A stretch of 33,621 nucleotides of DNA. It comes from CAG-488 sp051881315 (lineage in GTDB: Bacteria; Bacillota; Clostridia; Oscillospirales; Acutalibacteraceae). A program made the translations under genes and the position numbers. The stretch is taken from positions 1 through 33,621 of the forward strand of contig JBJEPQ010000043.1 in NCBI GenBank assembly GCA_051881315.1, written 5' to 3'. Numbering within the stretch: position 1 is the first letter of the stretch; every line of letters begins with the position of its first letter. The notes below the pieces were generated by a model. That model was not told the DNA's origin. It was given only the letters and a program-made list of their open reading frames with translations, and ran no database searches. Below are positions 15,346 through 24,003 of this stretch, piece by piece.

Positions 15346-16122
15346 TTATGAATTTCTTTCTGCAATCTTTTTGAGGTTTTCCCAACTTATCCTTGCCGAC
15401 TCTAAAACATCAAGAGGCGTTGAATCCTGCTCGATGATTATGTATTCGATTCCAGTATCACGGCAGGCACGGTAGCAATCGTCAAGATCGAGGTTGCCTG
15501 TGCCGATCTCGGCGAAATCACGGACATAGTCGCCCTCGCCGTCAACAACAATGCGGTAATCCTTGAAATGGCAAACGCTTATTCTCTTTCCGAGCTTGCG
15601 GATATATGAAGCAGGGTTGACGCCGCCCGTCTGTGCCCAATGGGTATCAAAGATGAAGCTGACAAGCTCGGGATCCAGCTCCATGAGCATTTCATAGCCC
15701 GTTTTGCCGTTCGGATATCTCATAAACTCGAAATGGTGGTTGTGATAGGCAAAGTTCATACCGGCGGCTTTGAGCTTTGCGACAGCAGGGGCAAGCGTTT
15801 CGGCGAATTTCTTCACTCCGTCCTCTCCCCTGTACTCCTCGCCTATACTGCCTATGCCGACCGTCTTACAGCCGAGAGCCTTGTGCTCGTCAATTACGGC
15901 GTCGGTGTCGTTGACTATCCTGTCAAAGGAAAGGTGGGTAACGCAGACCTCCATATTATGCTTTTTGCAGAGCTTTGCAACCTCATAGTTGCTCAGATGG
16001 CCTATTCCCGATACCTGCACCGTGTCAACGCCCATCTCCTCAAGCCTTGCAAGCACGCTGTCAAGGTCGTCAAGAGTTTTGATTATTGAATGAAAATTAT
16101 AAAGAGTAAATCCGAGTTTCAT
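15346..16122 (-). CDS. Sugar phosphate isomerase/epimerase-like TIM barrel
   Basis: The 258-residue protein belongs to the xylose isomerase-like/AP-endonuclease-2 TIM-barrel superfamily. Likely divalent-metal ligands are Glu132 (in YHNHHFEF), Asp159 (FIFDTHW), His185 (VCHFKD) and Glu231 (IIIEQD), the usual four-ligand set. Members interconvert or dehydrate sugars, inositols and keto-sugars; the exact substrate cannot be read. It follows the GH63/MGH1-like gene by 23 bp on the same strand, so a role in processing the sugar released by that hydrolase is a reasonable inference. No signal peptide, hence cytoplasmic. Confidence 0.88.
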   Translation of the reverse strand: MKLGFTLYNFHSIIKTLDDLDSVLARLEEMGVDTVQVSGIGHLSNYEVAKLCKKHNMEVCVTHLSFDRIVNDTDAVIDEHKALGCKTVGIGSIGEEYRGEDGVKKFAETLAPAVAKLKAAGMNFAYHNHHFEFMRYPNGKTGYEMLMELDPELVSFIFDTHWAQTGGVNPASYIRKLGKRISVCHFKDYRIVVDGEGDYVRDFAEIGTGNLDLDDCYRACRDTGIEYIIIEQDSTPLDVLESARISWENLKKIAERNS

Positions 16123-16145
16123 ATTGAATAACAGTCCTTTCTAAA

Positions 16146-17663
16146 TTACATTTCAAATTTATTATCACCGTAGATAACGGTCAGTTTGATCGGTTTATCG
16201 GCTTTAATGGTTATCATCGGCTTTTCGTCCGGGCTGTTTCTCGCTTCGCAAATCAGATCGGCATACATATCCCTGCCTATCGGGAGCTTATTTATGCCGT
16301 GACGTTCGAGATTTCTGACATACCAGACTATCTCGTCTTTCTCGGCGTGTACCTGAATACCGAGTATGTACTCAATAAACACGGTGATAGGAATAATACC
16401 TGACCAGCCGACAAAATCGCTCTTTGCCGGATTGCCGGGATTGGCGGTTTCGGGCGCATAATTTTCAAAGAACGTACCTTCTTTGCGGTAGACCTCAAGC
16501 ATATTTTCATAGTGATTGAGGGCGATATCATAGGCAAGCTGTTCTTTTCCGATTTCGGTAAGACCTCTGATTATCATGTAATTAGTCGGCGGCCATACAC
16601 CGCCGTTCCAGTAGCCGCCGCCTTCTTCATACTCGGGGTGATCCGCCGAAAGGGACGGCACACGGTGAGGACGCTTGAATTCCTTTTCGTTTTCAAGATG
16701 GGCAATGAAATCGGCCTTTCTGTCATCGGGTACTCCGTCCGCAAGCAAGCCCCAGTAGGCCGCAACGCACTTGACCTTGAGAAACTCACCGTTCGACCTG
16801 AGGTCATAATAGAACTTATCCTCCTCAGACCACATTTTTTCATTGATGAATTTTGTCAGGAACTCAGCTTCCTTTTCAAGCTCATCAACGCCGTCGCTTA
16901 TATCAAGCTCCTCAGCCATTTTCAGAAGCTCCTTACAGCTCAGAAGCGCCTGAAAATTTGCGTCTATCCAGGACATATTGCTGTGGTGGAAAGAGCGCAC
17001 CTGCCAGTCCTCAACGCCGGGAACGGCATCAAGGTCAAATCTCGGCAGATTATCCATTCCGCACGCCCAGCCGTTCGCCCAGTATGATCCGTCCTGTCGG
17101 CGGCGGTAATTTTTCATCCACCTGTGGTAGCAAAGAATAGGATAATATACATCTCTCAGGCGATCCTTGTCGCCGTAGTTCTGATAATACTGCCACTCGC
17201 ACCATGCGACTATTTCCGGTCCTGTGCTGACGGGATCGAGCCTGTGGAATTTAGACTCTCCGTTACCCTCATGATACTGCCTGCCGATAAAGCCGTCCGG
17301 CTGCTGCTTACAGTAAAAATCATCAAGCGTACCCTGAAACTTGAACACGCTATCGCCGTATTTGCCGAACATCAGCATAAAACAGCTGTCCCAAAGGAAA
17401 ATATCTCCGTTGAAAGCCGTGTCGATATAGGGTGAAACAAAACCGTTTTCCTCGGTCGGCTTAAAAAGATTGGAAAAAGCAATTTCCCAAGCCTTGTAGT
17501 ATGCCTCGACCGAATCATTGTGTCCGTCCCAGACAGGCTCCGGCAGTCGGCTTTTACTGCTTTCAAAGTCGGGCAGGTCGGCTGTGTCAGGTTCCCTGCC
17601 GATGAAAGGATTATGGTTTCTCACATCTTCAAATTCAAGATAAGTGTCAATATATTCCGGCAT
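16146..17663 (-). CDS. GH63/MGH1-like glycoside hydrolase
   Basis: This 505-residue protein has the (alpha/alpha)6-barrel features of the GH63/mannosylglycerate-hydrolase-like group, related to trehalase and glucosidase I. FLWDSCF is at 89-95, a candidate catalytic acid is Asp204 in CGMDNLPR, GGYWNGGVWPPTNYMI is at 349-364 and the candidate base is Glu400 in FFENYAPE. There is no signal peptide or added carbohydrate-binding module, so it should act on small imported glycosides in the cytoplasm. Substrate specificity (mannosylglycerate, glucosylglycerate or an oligosaccharide) is unknown. It starts 19 bp after the ABC-F gene, with AGAAAGGAC as ribosome site, and precedes the isomerase-like gene. 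Confidence 0.85.
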   Translation of the reverse strand: MPEYIDTYLEFEDVRNHNPFIGREPDTADLPDFESSKSRLPEPVWDGHNDSVEAYYKAWEIAFSNLFKPTEENGFVSPYIDTAFNGDIFLWDSCFMLMFGKYGDSVFKFQGTLDDFYCKQQPDGFIGRQYHEGNGESKFHRLDPVSTGPEIVAWCEWQYYQNYGDKDRLRDVYYPILCYHRWMKNYRRRQDGSYWANGWACGMDNLPRFDLDAVPGVEDWQVRSFHHSNMSWIDANFQALLSCKELLKMAEELDISDGVDELEKEAEFLTKFINEKMWSEEDKFYYDLRSNGEFLKVKCVAAYWGLLADGVPDDRKADFIAHLENEKEFKRPHRVPSLSADHPEYEEGGGYWNGGVWPPTNYMIIRGLTEIGKEQLAYDIALNHYENMLEVYRKEGTFFENYAPETANPGNPAKSDFVGWSGIIPITVFIEYILGIQVHAEKDEIVWYVRNLERHGINKLPIGRDMYADLICEARNSPDEKPMITIKADKPIKLTVIYGDNKFEM

Positions 17664-17682
17664 TCAAATCGTCCTTTCTGTT

Positions 17683-19593
17683 TTATTCTTCTATCATTCC
17701 CTGCAGCTCGTCCCACAGGGAATATTTATCCATAAGCTCATCATTTTTTGAATTGAGCAAATCGGTAAATTCAATAAGCTTTTCGTAGTCCGTCTGAACC
17801 TCCGTTGAGTTCAGCTTTTCCTGAATGTTTTCAATCTCTTTTTCAAGCTCGGCAATCTCATTTTCTGTCCTTGAAAGCTGAGTTTTCAGCTTTCTCTGCT
17901 GAGACGCCTGCTCCTTTTTAAGCTTATAATCATTGACCTTTTCGGGTTTTGCCGCCGCTTTGACCTGCGTTTCGGCAGGCTGACGGGAGGCACGTTTTTC
18001 AATATAATAATCGTAGTCGCCGAGATATTCCGTAAATCCGTTTTCGCTTAGCTCAAGTATTCTCGTACTCAGCTTGTTGATAAAATAACGGTCGTGGGAG
18101 ACAATCAGCATTGTTCCGTCATAGTCGAGCAGGGTGTTTTCAAGCTCCTCACGGGAAAAGGCGTCAAGGTGGTTAGTCGGCTCATCAAGAAGCAGAAGAT
18201 TGTAGCCGCCGAGCATCAGGCTCAAAAGAGCAATTCTTGCCCTCTCGCCTCCGCTAAGCTCGGAAATCCTCTTGAAAACATCGTCCCCTTTGAAAAGGAA
18301 TGCCGCCAATGCGCTTCTCACCTGAGTCTGAGTCATTTTCGGGTATCCCGACCATATCTCCTCTATCGCTGTTTTGTTCAGATCAAGTCCTGCCTGAACC
18401 TGATCGAAATATCCCTTAAAGAGATTTTCGCCAAACATAAACGTTCCGCCATCGGGAGCGTACTGTCCCATCAGCGTTTTAAGGAAGGTTGTCTTTCCGC
18501 AGCCGTTATCGCCGAGGATAAACACCCTCTCACCCCTTGTGATATGGAGAGACGCATTTCTGAAAATCAGCTTATTTCCGAAGCTCTTGGAAAGTCCGTC
18601 GGCAATTATCACATCGTTGCCGCTGACGCATTTCGGCTCAAAGTGAAAACGTATGCGTTCCACCTTGCTGTCGGGAACAACAAGCTGTTCCCTGATGCGC
18701 TCGATCTGCTTGAGCTTGCTTTCGGCGGTCTTGATGTTCTTCTCCCTGTTCCACTGTCTCTGCTGAGCCACAACGCCCTCAAGCCGCTGAATTTCCCTCA
18801 TATCAGCTTCGTACTTATCCTCGATCGCCTGTTGTTCGGCTTTCTTTTTGACAAGAAATTCCGAATAATTTCCCTTGAAACAGCGCACCTTGCGGTTTTC
18901 AAGCTCAACGGTTTTGTCCGTTATCCTGTCGAGGAAATAACGGTCGTGAGATATAACAAAAATCGCACCGTTATAGTTTTTCAAAAAACCCTCCAGCCAT
19001 TCGACCGACTTTATGTCGAGGTGGTTGGTCGGCTCGTCTAAAAGCAGAAGATTGCTCTTTGAAAGCAGGAGCTTTGCAAGCGCGACCTTTGAGCGCTGAC
19101 CGCCCGAAAGCTTGTCGGTAGTCAGGCTGAAGTCCTCCTCGGTAAAGCCGAGACCGAGCAGAGCGCTCCTCGTCCGGCTTCGGAAAGTCAATCCGCCGTC
19201 ATTGTTGAACCTGGTTGTCAGCTCGTCCTGAAGTCGGAGATCCTCCTCCATATTGCCGAGACCGTGTTCAAGCCGGTAATTGACCTGATTGATTTCGATT
19301 TCTAAATTCATCAGCTCGTCAAAGACGCTTATCAGCTCGTCATAAAGCGTTCTGCCCTTTTTCGAGCAGGTGTGCTGTTCCATATAGCCGAGCCTTGCGT
19401 CTTTTCCGATAATAACAGCGCCCTCCGTCGGCTCAAGCTCACCTCTGATGAGTTTTAAGATCGTGGTCTTTCCCACGCCGTTTGAGCCGATAAATCCGAC
19501 CTTTTCCTTATCGTTTATATCAAAATTTACATTTCTGAAAAGCTCACGTTCCCCGAACGAGAACGCAAGGTTTTGAAAACTCAATACAGTCAT
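17683..19593 (-). CDS. ABC-F family ATPase
   Basis: The 636-residue protein has two ABC ATPase domains on one chain and no membrane segments, which defines ABC-F proteins acting on ribosomes rather than as transporters. Domain 1: Walker A GSNGVGKT (36-43), LSGGQ (162-166), Walker B with DEPTNHLD (to 193). The linker (about 230-320) is charged and helical, like the P-site tRNA-interaction motif. Domain 2: Walker A GDNGCGKT (361-368), LSGGE (446-450), DEPTNHLD (470-477). A C-terminal coiled coil spans about 540-636, as in Uup/YdiF-type proteins. It may relieve stalled ribosomes or protect from antibiotics; sequence alone does not decide. It has its own promoter, and its 3' end runs into a glycosidase gene. 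Confidence 0.95.
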   Translation of the reverse strand: MTVLSFQNLAFSFGERELFRNVNFDINDKEKVGFIGSNGVGKTTILKLIRGELEPTEGAVIIGKDARLGYMEQHTCSKKGRTLYDELISVFDELMNLEIEINQVNYRLEHGLGNMEEDLRLQDELTTRFNNDGGLTFRSRTRSALLGLGFTEEDFSLTTDKLSGGQRSKVALAKLLLSKSNLLLLDEPTNHLDIKSVEWLEGFLKNYNGAIFVISHDRYFLDRITDKTVELENRKVRCFKGNYSEFLVKKKAEQQAIEDKYEADMREIQRLEGVVAQQRQWNREKNIKTAESKLKQIERIREQLVVPDSKVERIRFHFEPKCVSGNDVIIADGLSKSFGNKLIFRNASLHITRGERVFILGDNGCGKTTFLKTLMGQYAPDGGTFMFGENLFKGYFDQVQAGLDLNKTAIEEIWSGYPKMTQTQVRSALAAFLFKGDDVFKRISELSGGERARIALLSLMLGGYNLLLLDEPTNHLDAFSREELENTLLDYDGTMLIVSHDRYFINKLSTRILELSENGFTEYLGDYDYYIEKRASRQPAETQVKAAAKPEKVNDYKLKKEQASQQRKLKTQLSRTENEIAELEKEIENIQEKLNSTEVQTDYEKLIEFTDLLNSKNDELMDKYSLWDELQGMIEE

Positions 19594-19619
19594 AATGCAC
19601 TCCGTAATTTGATAATGAC

Positions 19620-19648
19620 ATTTTACAACATCGGAATAAATAAAACAA
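19620..19648 (-). promoter_or_regulatory. ABC-F gene promoter
   Basis: On the minus strand TTGTTT (19648-19643), a 17-bp spacer and TAAAAT (19625-19620), followed by GGAG before the ATG at 19593. The predicted leader is about 20 nt, which places the hairpins at 19703-19772 upstream of this start. Confidence 0.5.
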
Positions 19649-19702
19649 GAGTTTGGAAAAATATTTCTCGCTCATTAAAGAAAATTGAGCTGTATTAGTA
19701 AT

Positions 19703-19772
19703 AAAAAACGTCCAATAAGAAGCCTTTATAGAGCAAGAAAGACTTGTATCGGTTATTCCAATACAAGCCTTT
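19703..19772 (-). terminator. Terminator region after the mannosidase operon, with alternative hairpins
   Basis: On the minus strand three related arms follow each other: A (19772-19758), B (19752-19738) and C (19727-19712). A and C are near-identical direct repeats (AAAGGCTT then TATTGG). B can pair with A in a 15-bp stem with two G-U pairs, or with C in a stem of 6 plus 8 bp with a small internal loop. The B-C stem is followed by a TTTTTT run (19708-19703), so it works as an intrinsic terminator, while A-B would prevent it. At least termination of the upstream operon is likely. Confidence 0.6.
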
Positions 19773-19819
19773 CGTATATTTGTTCCTTTTGTTCTTCGCT
19801 TAATGCGGAAGCCCAATTT

Positions 19820-22800
19820 TTAAACCAATCTGAATGTCTTAACCTCATGCGGCTTCATCTTGAAGGTGAACTCGCCGTTCTCGCAGTCGATCTCCTGCTC
19901 GTCGCACTCCATCAAGTTACACTCGATAACCTTGGAGTATTCAAGCTCAAAGGAAGCCTTGACTGTGCAGTGACGTGTTTCGGACTCGTACATTCTGACG
20001 ATGTAGCCTCTGCCGTCCTGAGCAGGCTTAACAGCGTCGAGAATAACGCTTTCGCCGTCAAGCTTTGCATAGGTGTGACCGACATCGTTTCCGCCCGTGC
20101 CGCCGATGAACTCGCCCTCAAGTCTTACGTTCTCCTCAAAGCCGAGCCTTACGGTATCGGCATCACGCCATGTGCCCGCGTGAGGATAGAACGAATATCT
20201 GAAATGATGTATTCCGAGATCACCCATAGGATCGGGACAGATAGGTCCTCTGAGCAGGGTAATCTTCATCATATTGTCGTGAACATTGTAGCCGTACTTG
20301 CAGTCGTTGATAATACTTGCGCCGTAGCCGCCCTCGGAAAGGTCAGCCCACTTGTGAGCGCAGAATTCAAACTTCGCCCGGTCGTAGCAGGTGTTGTAAT
20401 GAGTCGGATATTCCGCCGCACCGTGAGCGATCTCACAGCTTGCATTTCGGTTTCTGATATCAACGGGGAACTCTGCTTTAAGCACCTTTTCCCTCTCATG
20501 CCAATCGACCGTGGTGTCAAAGTCGAGAGTCGGCTTATCCTTTTCAAGGATTATATCCTGAGTGATTGTTGACTCATGGAACTTTCTGACAACTCTGACT
20601 GCGCCCCTGAGCGGAGAAGCCTCGACAACCTCGATGCTCTCTGCGTCACGAAGCTCCCAGAACTTCATCTGATAGTCAAACTCCATATTCCATGCGCTCT
20701 CGTGAATGGGCTTGTCGTGAGATATAGTCATAAGATTGCCCTTACCGGTCAATATCTGTCTGCCCGTTGTCTTGTCGATAACCTCATCAATAAGACCGTT
20801 ACCGTCAAGCGAGACCTTGAGATATTTATTTTCAAGGGTATTCTTTGTAACCTTAACGTTTTCAAACTCCGCCGTTTCGTCACAGAGGGTGAACACACCG
20901 TAGCCGAATGCAGGCACGGGATCGGCAAGGAACTCAATGTAATACTTGCCGTTTTCCTCATAGACCTTGCTTGTGAGGAGCTTGCCGTCGGAATTTTTAA
21001 TTCCCTTTGCCATATGCGGAATTTCAGCCTTGACAATACCCTTTGTCTGCCATGTGAGCATATTCCATACAAGCACGGAATCGTCCTTTACGCTGACCTT
21101 GTTGAGTATGCCGTCCTTGCCCTTTCTGACAAGCTCTCCGCCGAGCTGACGAAGCTGAGCATATTCCTCACGGGTATTCTCCATAGCCTCGTGAATTGAA
21201 GTTCCGGGAAGAATGTCGTGGAACTGGTTGATAAGAAGTATCTTCCATGCCTCCTCCATTTTCTCGGCAGGATATTCTTCTCCGCCGAATACGTTGAGGA
21301 TCTCGGCATTTCTCATCATAAATTCGCCGCGTCTGTTGTTCTTCTTGATAAACGCCTGACTGGTGAACGTACCTCTGTGGTTCTCATAATAAAGCTCGCC
21401 GTCATATACGGGAAGCTTGTCGAAGTCGCCGTCAATCGCCTTGAAGAAGTCGGCAACCTTGCCGTTCGTCGTCTTTGGCATACCGGGAAGCTTTTCAATT
21501 CTTTTGCCGGTTTCAACCTGCTTGTAGGTGCATCCGCCGCCGCCGTCTCCGTAGCCGAACATACCGCAGGAAACGTCAACAATGCTGTTCTGACGGTTAT
21601 TCTTTCTCAAAGAAGTAACGTATTCCGCATTATATTCGCTCTGATACGGCTGTTTGCAGAGATAGGCAAGTATCTCGTCGCCGCTGTGGGATCTCCAGCG
21701 GAAAACGCTGTGAGGAAATTCATTTGTATCGTTATAGAAAAGCTTTGAAGTCATGAAATACTTCATACCCGAACGCTTGATGATCTGAGGCAAAGCCCAT
21801 GTGAAACCGAAGCAGTCGGGAAGCCAATAAATATCGGAAGAAACTCCGAATTCTTTCATAAAGAATTCACGGCCGTAAAGAAGCTGACGGACAAGAGCCT
21901 CGCCGCTCGCAATATTCGTATCGGCCTCAACCCATGCGTTGCCGACGATCTCCCACTGACCGTTCCTGACCTTCTCCTTTACACGCTCAAAGATGTCGGG
22001 ATAGTGCTTCTTCATAAAATCATAAAGCACCGCCTGGCTCTGAGTGAACTTGAAATCGGGATAATTGTCCATAAGGGCAAGGTTGTTAGCAAAGGTTCTT
22101 GCGGTCTTTCTTGTGATCTCCCTGACCGTCCAGAGCCATGCAACGTCGAGGTGGCTGTGACCTGCCATAATGACCTCGCCGGGTGTAGAATATTCGATCT
22201 TCTCGATCTCGCCCCAGAGCACGTTCACCGCTTTCGGAACAGAGGCAATGAAAGCCTCGCCGCCGAAGTCAAAGTCAAGCTGATGAACGGAATCGTCCAT
22301 CGCATTGAAAAGACGTGACTTTACATACTGATCCTCGCAGTTTTCATATGCGTCCCACGCCGTGGAAATGTCGAACCAGTAGCTCTCCGTGAGCTTGTCA
22401 ACCGCAATAAGCTCCGCCTTTTTCATACGGTATTCCATATATTCTTCGCCTGCCATAGCGTTGTTGCAGAAGCCGGCGCAGTCAACCGTACCCTCAATCT
22501 GAATATTCAGCTTTTCGCCCGTCTTGACGCCGTCCTTGAAAAGAATCTCGGTACGGTGTACCCAACCGGAGTTCTCTCTTGAGCTTACGGCTCCGACGAT
22601 CTCTCCGTTAATTCTGACGAGAGCCTCGCCGCCGAAATCTATTGAAAGATAGACCTTTTTGCCCTCAAAGTTTGACGGCACGGTAATTTCAGACTCAAAA
22701 TAGCGTGTCTCGTCATAGCCTACGTTCCATCTGTCGCCGAGACCGAGCGTTACGGGCGGCTTGTCGTCAAGCACAATGTTATTCGGGCTGACGTGCATAC

Positions 22801-22903
22801 CCGTGTAGCTTCTCCACCTGCCGATTACAAGGCGGTCGGTAACGGCATAAGGCTCGATTTGCTTTATCTGGTTATGTAATACTCTGGGATTTAAAGTGTG
22901 CAT
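19820..22903 (-). CDS. Alpha-mannosidase, glycoside hydrolase family 38
   Basis: The 1027-residue enzyme releases mannose from alpha-mannosides. An N-terminal beta-sandwich (about 1-240) precedes the catalytic barrel. Zinc ligands are expected at His251 and Asp253 in AGHSHLDVAWLWT, and the nucleophile at Asp328 in NAWVEADTNIASGE. WLPDCFGF (360-367) and a Gly-rich FGYGDGGGG segment shape the substrate site. The C-terminal beta domains fill the rest; length is normal for the bacterial family. No signal peptide is present, so it acts on imported mannosides. It lies 18 bp after manA and is the last gene of the glycyl-radical operon; released mannose, once phosphorylated, would feed ManA. Confidence 0.95.
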   Translation of the reverse strand: MHTLNPRVLHNQIKQIEPYAVTDRLVIGRWRSYTGMHVSPNNIVLDDKPPVTLGLGDRWNVGYDETRYFESEITVPSNFEGKKVYLSIDFGGEALVRINGEIVGAVSSRENSGWVHRTEILFKDGVKTGEKLNIQIEGTVDCAGFCNNAMAGEEYMEYRMKKAELIAVDKLTESYWFDISTAWDAYENCEDQYVKSRLFNAMDDSVHQLDFDFGGEAFIASVPKAVNVLWGEIEKIEYSTPGEVIMAGHSHLDVAWLWTVREITRKTARTFANNLALMDNYPDFKFTQSQAVLYDFMKKHYPDIFERVKEKVRNGQWEIVGNAWVEADTNIASGEALVRQLLYGREFFMKEFGVSSDIYWLPDCFGFTWALPQIIKRSGMKYFMTSKLFYNDTNEFPHSVFRWRSHSGDEILAYLCKQPYQSEYNAEYVTSLRKNNRQNSIVDVSCGMFGYGDGGGGCTYKQVETGKRIEKLPGMPKTTNGKVADFFKAIDGDFDKLPVYDGELYYENHRGTFTSQAFIKKNNRRGEFMMRNAEILNVFGGEEYPAEKMEEAWKILLINQFHDILPGTSIHEAMENTREEYAQLRQLGGELVRKGKDGILNKVSVKDDSVLVWNMLTWQTKGIVKAEIPHMAKGIKNSDGKLLTSKVYEENGKYYIEFLADPVPAFGYGVFTLCDETAEFENVKVTKNTLENKYLKVSLDGNGLIDEVIDKTTGRQILTGKGNLMTISHDKPIHESAWNMEFDYQMKFWELRDAESIEVVEASPLRGAVRVVRKFHESTITQDIILEKDKPTLDFDTTVDWHEREKVLKAEFPVDIRNRNASCEIAHGAAEYPTHYNTCYDRAKFEFCAHKWADLSEGGYGASIINDCKYGYNVHDNMMKITLLRGPICPDPMGDLGIHHFRYSFYPHAGTWRDADTVRLGFEENVRLEGEFIGGTGGNDVGHTYAKLDGESVILDAVKPAQDGRGYIVRMYESETRHCTVKASFELEYSKVIECNLMECDEQEIDCENGEFTFKMKPHEVKTFRLV

Positions 22904-22921
22904 TTTTTCCTCTCCGTTCTT

Positions 22922-23938
22922 TTATCTGTAACACTCAACGACCGACATATTTCCGCTGAGCCTGAATTTATCCTGTGCCGCAACCGGAACAAGGAAATAG
23001 TCGCCTTTCTTAATGTCCTTGGTGTAGCCGTCGCCGCTGACCTTGCCCTCACCCTCGGTCACAACGTAGATCGCCGCGCCTTTATCAAGGGTGAAGCTTC
23101 CGCCTGAAAGACCGATCTTTCTGACAACGAAGCTCGTCGTCATTCTCTCGTCAATGAGTGAGAGATACTCTGCACCGTCCTCCTTGCTGATAACAACAGG
23201 CTCGATCGGAGCAGGGAATTTCTTGTCAACATCGAAACATTCAAGAGCTGTTTCCTTATCTATGCCGAGGTACATCTCGTGGTCGCTGAGCTTGTAGTCG
23301 CCGCACCAGCGTTCGGGCTGGATCGTGAAATCGGACGGCTCCTGAACCTCAAGAAGCAGACAGCCTGCGCCGATAGCGTGAACCATTTTTGCAGGGATAT
23401 AAATAACGTCGCCGGGCTTTACCTCGAAGGACTCAAGAAGCTCCTCCATAACGGTCTTGCTGTTTTCGCTTTCCTCAATGGCTTTGCTGAACTGTTCCAT
23501 CGTCACGCCGTCCTTGAAGCCGTAAAAAACCTTTCCGCCGGGACGGGTTGCAAGGATATACCAGCTTTCCTCCTTGCCGTAGGAGGAGTTGAAATACTTG
23601 CGTGAAAAAGCCTTGTCGGGGTGAGCCTGAACGGGAAGTCTGATTGCGCTGTCAAGTATCTTTGTCAGAACGCCGAGATCCTGCCTGTCGCCGATGATCT
23701 GTGAGCGGTACTGCTCAATAGCGTCGTTGAGGTAAAGCTCCTCTCCCTTGATCTTGGAAACGCCCTCGTATTCGTCCGTGCTGCCCTCATTGAGCGCATG
23801 AACGCTTGATACTACCCATTCTTCGGGATAGTTGCCGTCCTCGGAATCGTCCGAGAAAAAGTCGGCAAAAAGCTTTCCGCCCTGATAAACACGGAAAACT
23901 CTGTTCTTTTCAAAAAAAATCGGATAATCGTAAAACAT
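22922..23938 (-). CDS. manA: Mannose-6-phosphate isomerase, type I
   Basis: This 338-residue cupin enzyme interconverts mannose-6-phosphate and fructose-6-phosphate. Likely zinc ligands are Gln104/His106 in VQAHPD, Glu124 in GKEESWYI and His187 in KMVHAIG, the arrangement of the short Bacillus-type ManA. QEPSDFTIQPERW (199-211) carries the conserved catalytic Arg region. The C-terminal cupin (about 250-338) is intact. Its place between the FGGY kinase (65 bp) and the GH38 gene (18 bp) suggests that it takes mannose units released by the mannosidase into glycolysis. Confidence 0.93.
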   Translation of the reverse strand: MFYDYPIFFEKNRVFRVYQGGKLFADFFSDDSEDGNYPEEWVVSSVHALNEGSTDEYEGVSKIKGEELYLNDAIEQYRSQIIGDRQDLGVLTKILDSAIRLPVQAHPDKAFSRKYFNSSYGKEESWYILATRPGGKVFYGFKDGVTMEQFSKAIEESENSKTVMEELLESFEVKPGDVIYIPAKMVHAIGAGCLLLEVQEPSDFTIQPERWCGDYKLSDHEMYLGIDKETALECFDVDKKFPAPIEPVVISKEDGAEYLSLIDERMTTSFVVRKIGLSGGSFTLDKGAAIYVVTEGEGKVSGDGYTKDIKKGDYFLVPVAAQDKFRLSGNMSVVECYR

Positions 23939-24003
23939 ATTAAAACTCCTTTCGGGCTTCTAAAAGGCTTTAAACTGCCTTTGCTTCAAAATAATTCGGA
24001 TTT

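Noticed and set aside
19544..19816. Minus-strand 90-residue open frame before ABC-F
   Set aside because: It needs an ATT start, consists of the repeated hairpin arms and overlaps the ABC-F start out of frame. It matches no family I know.
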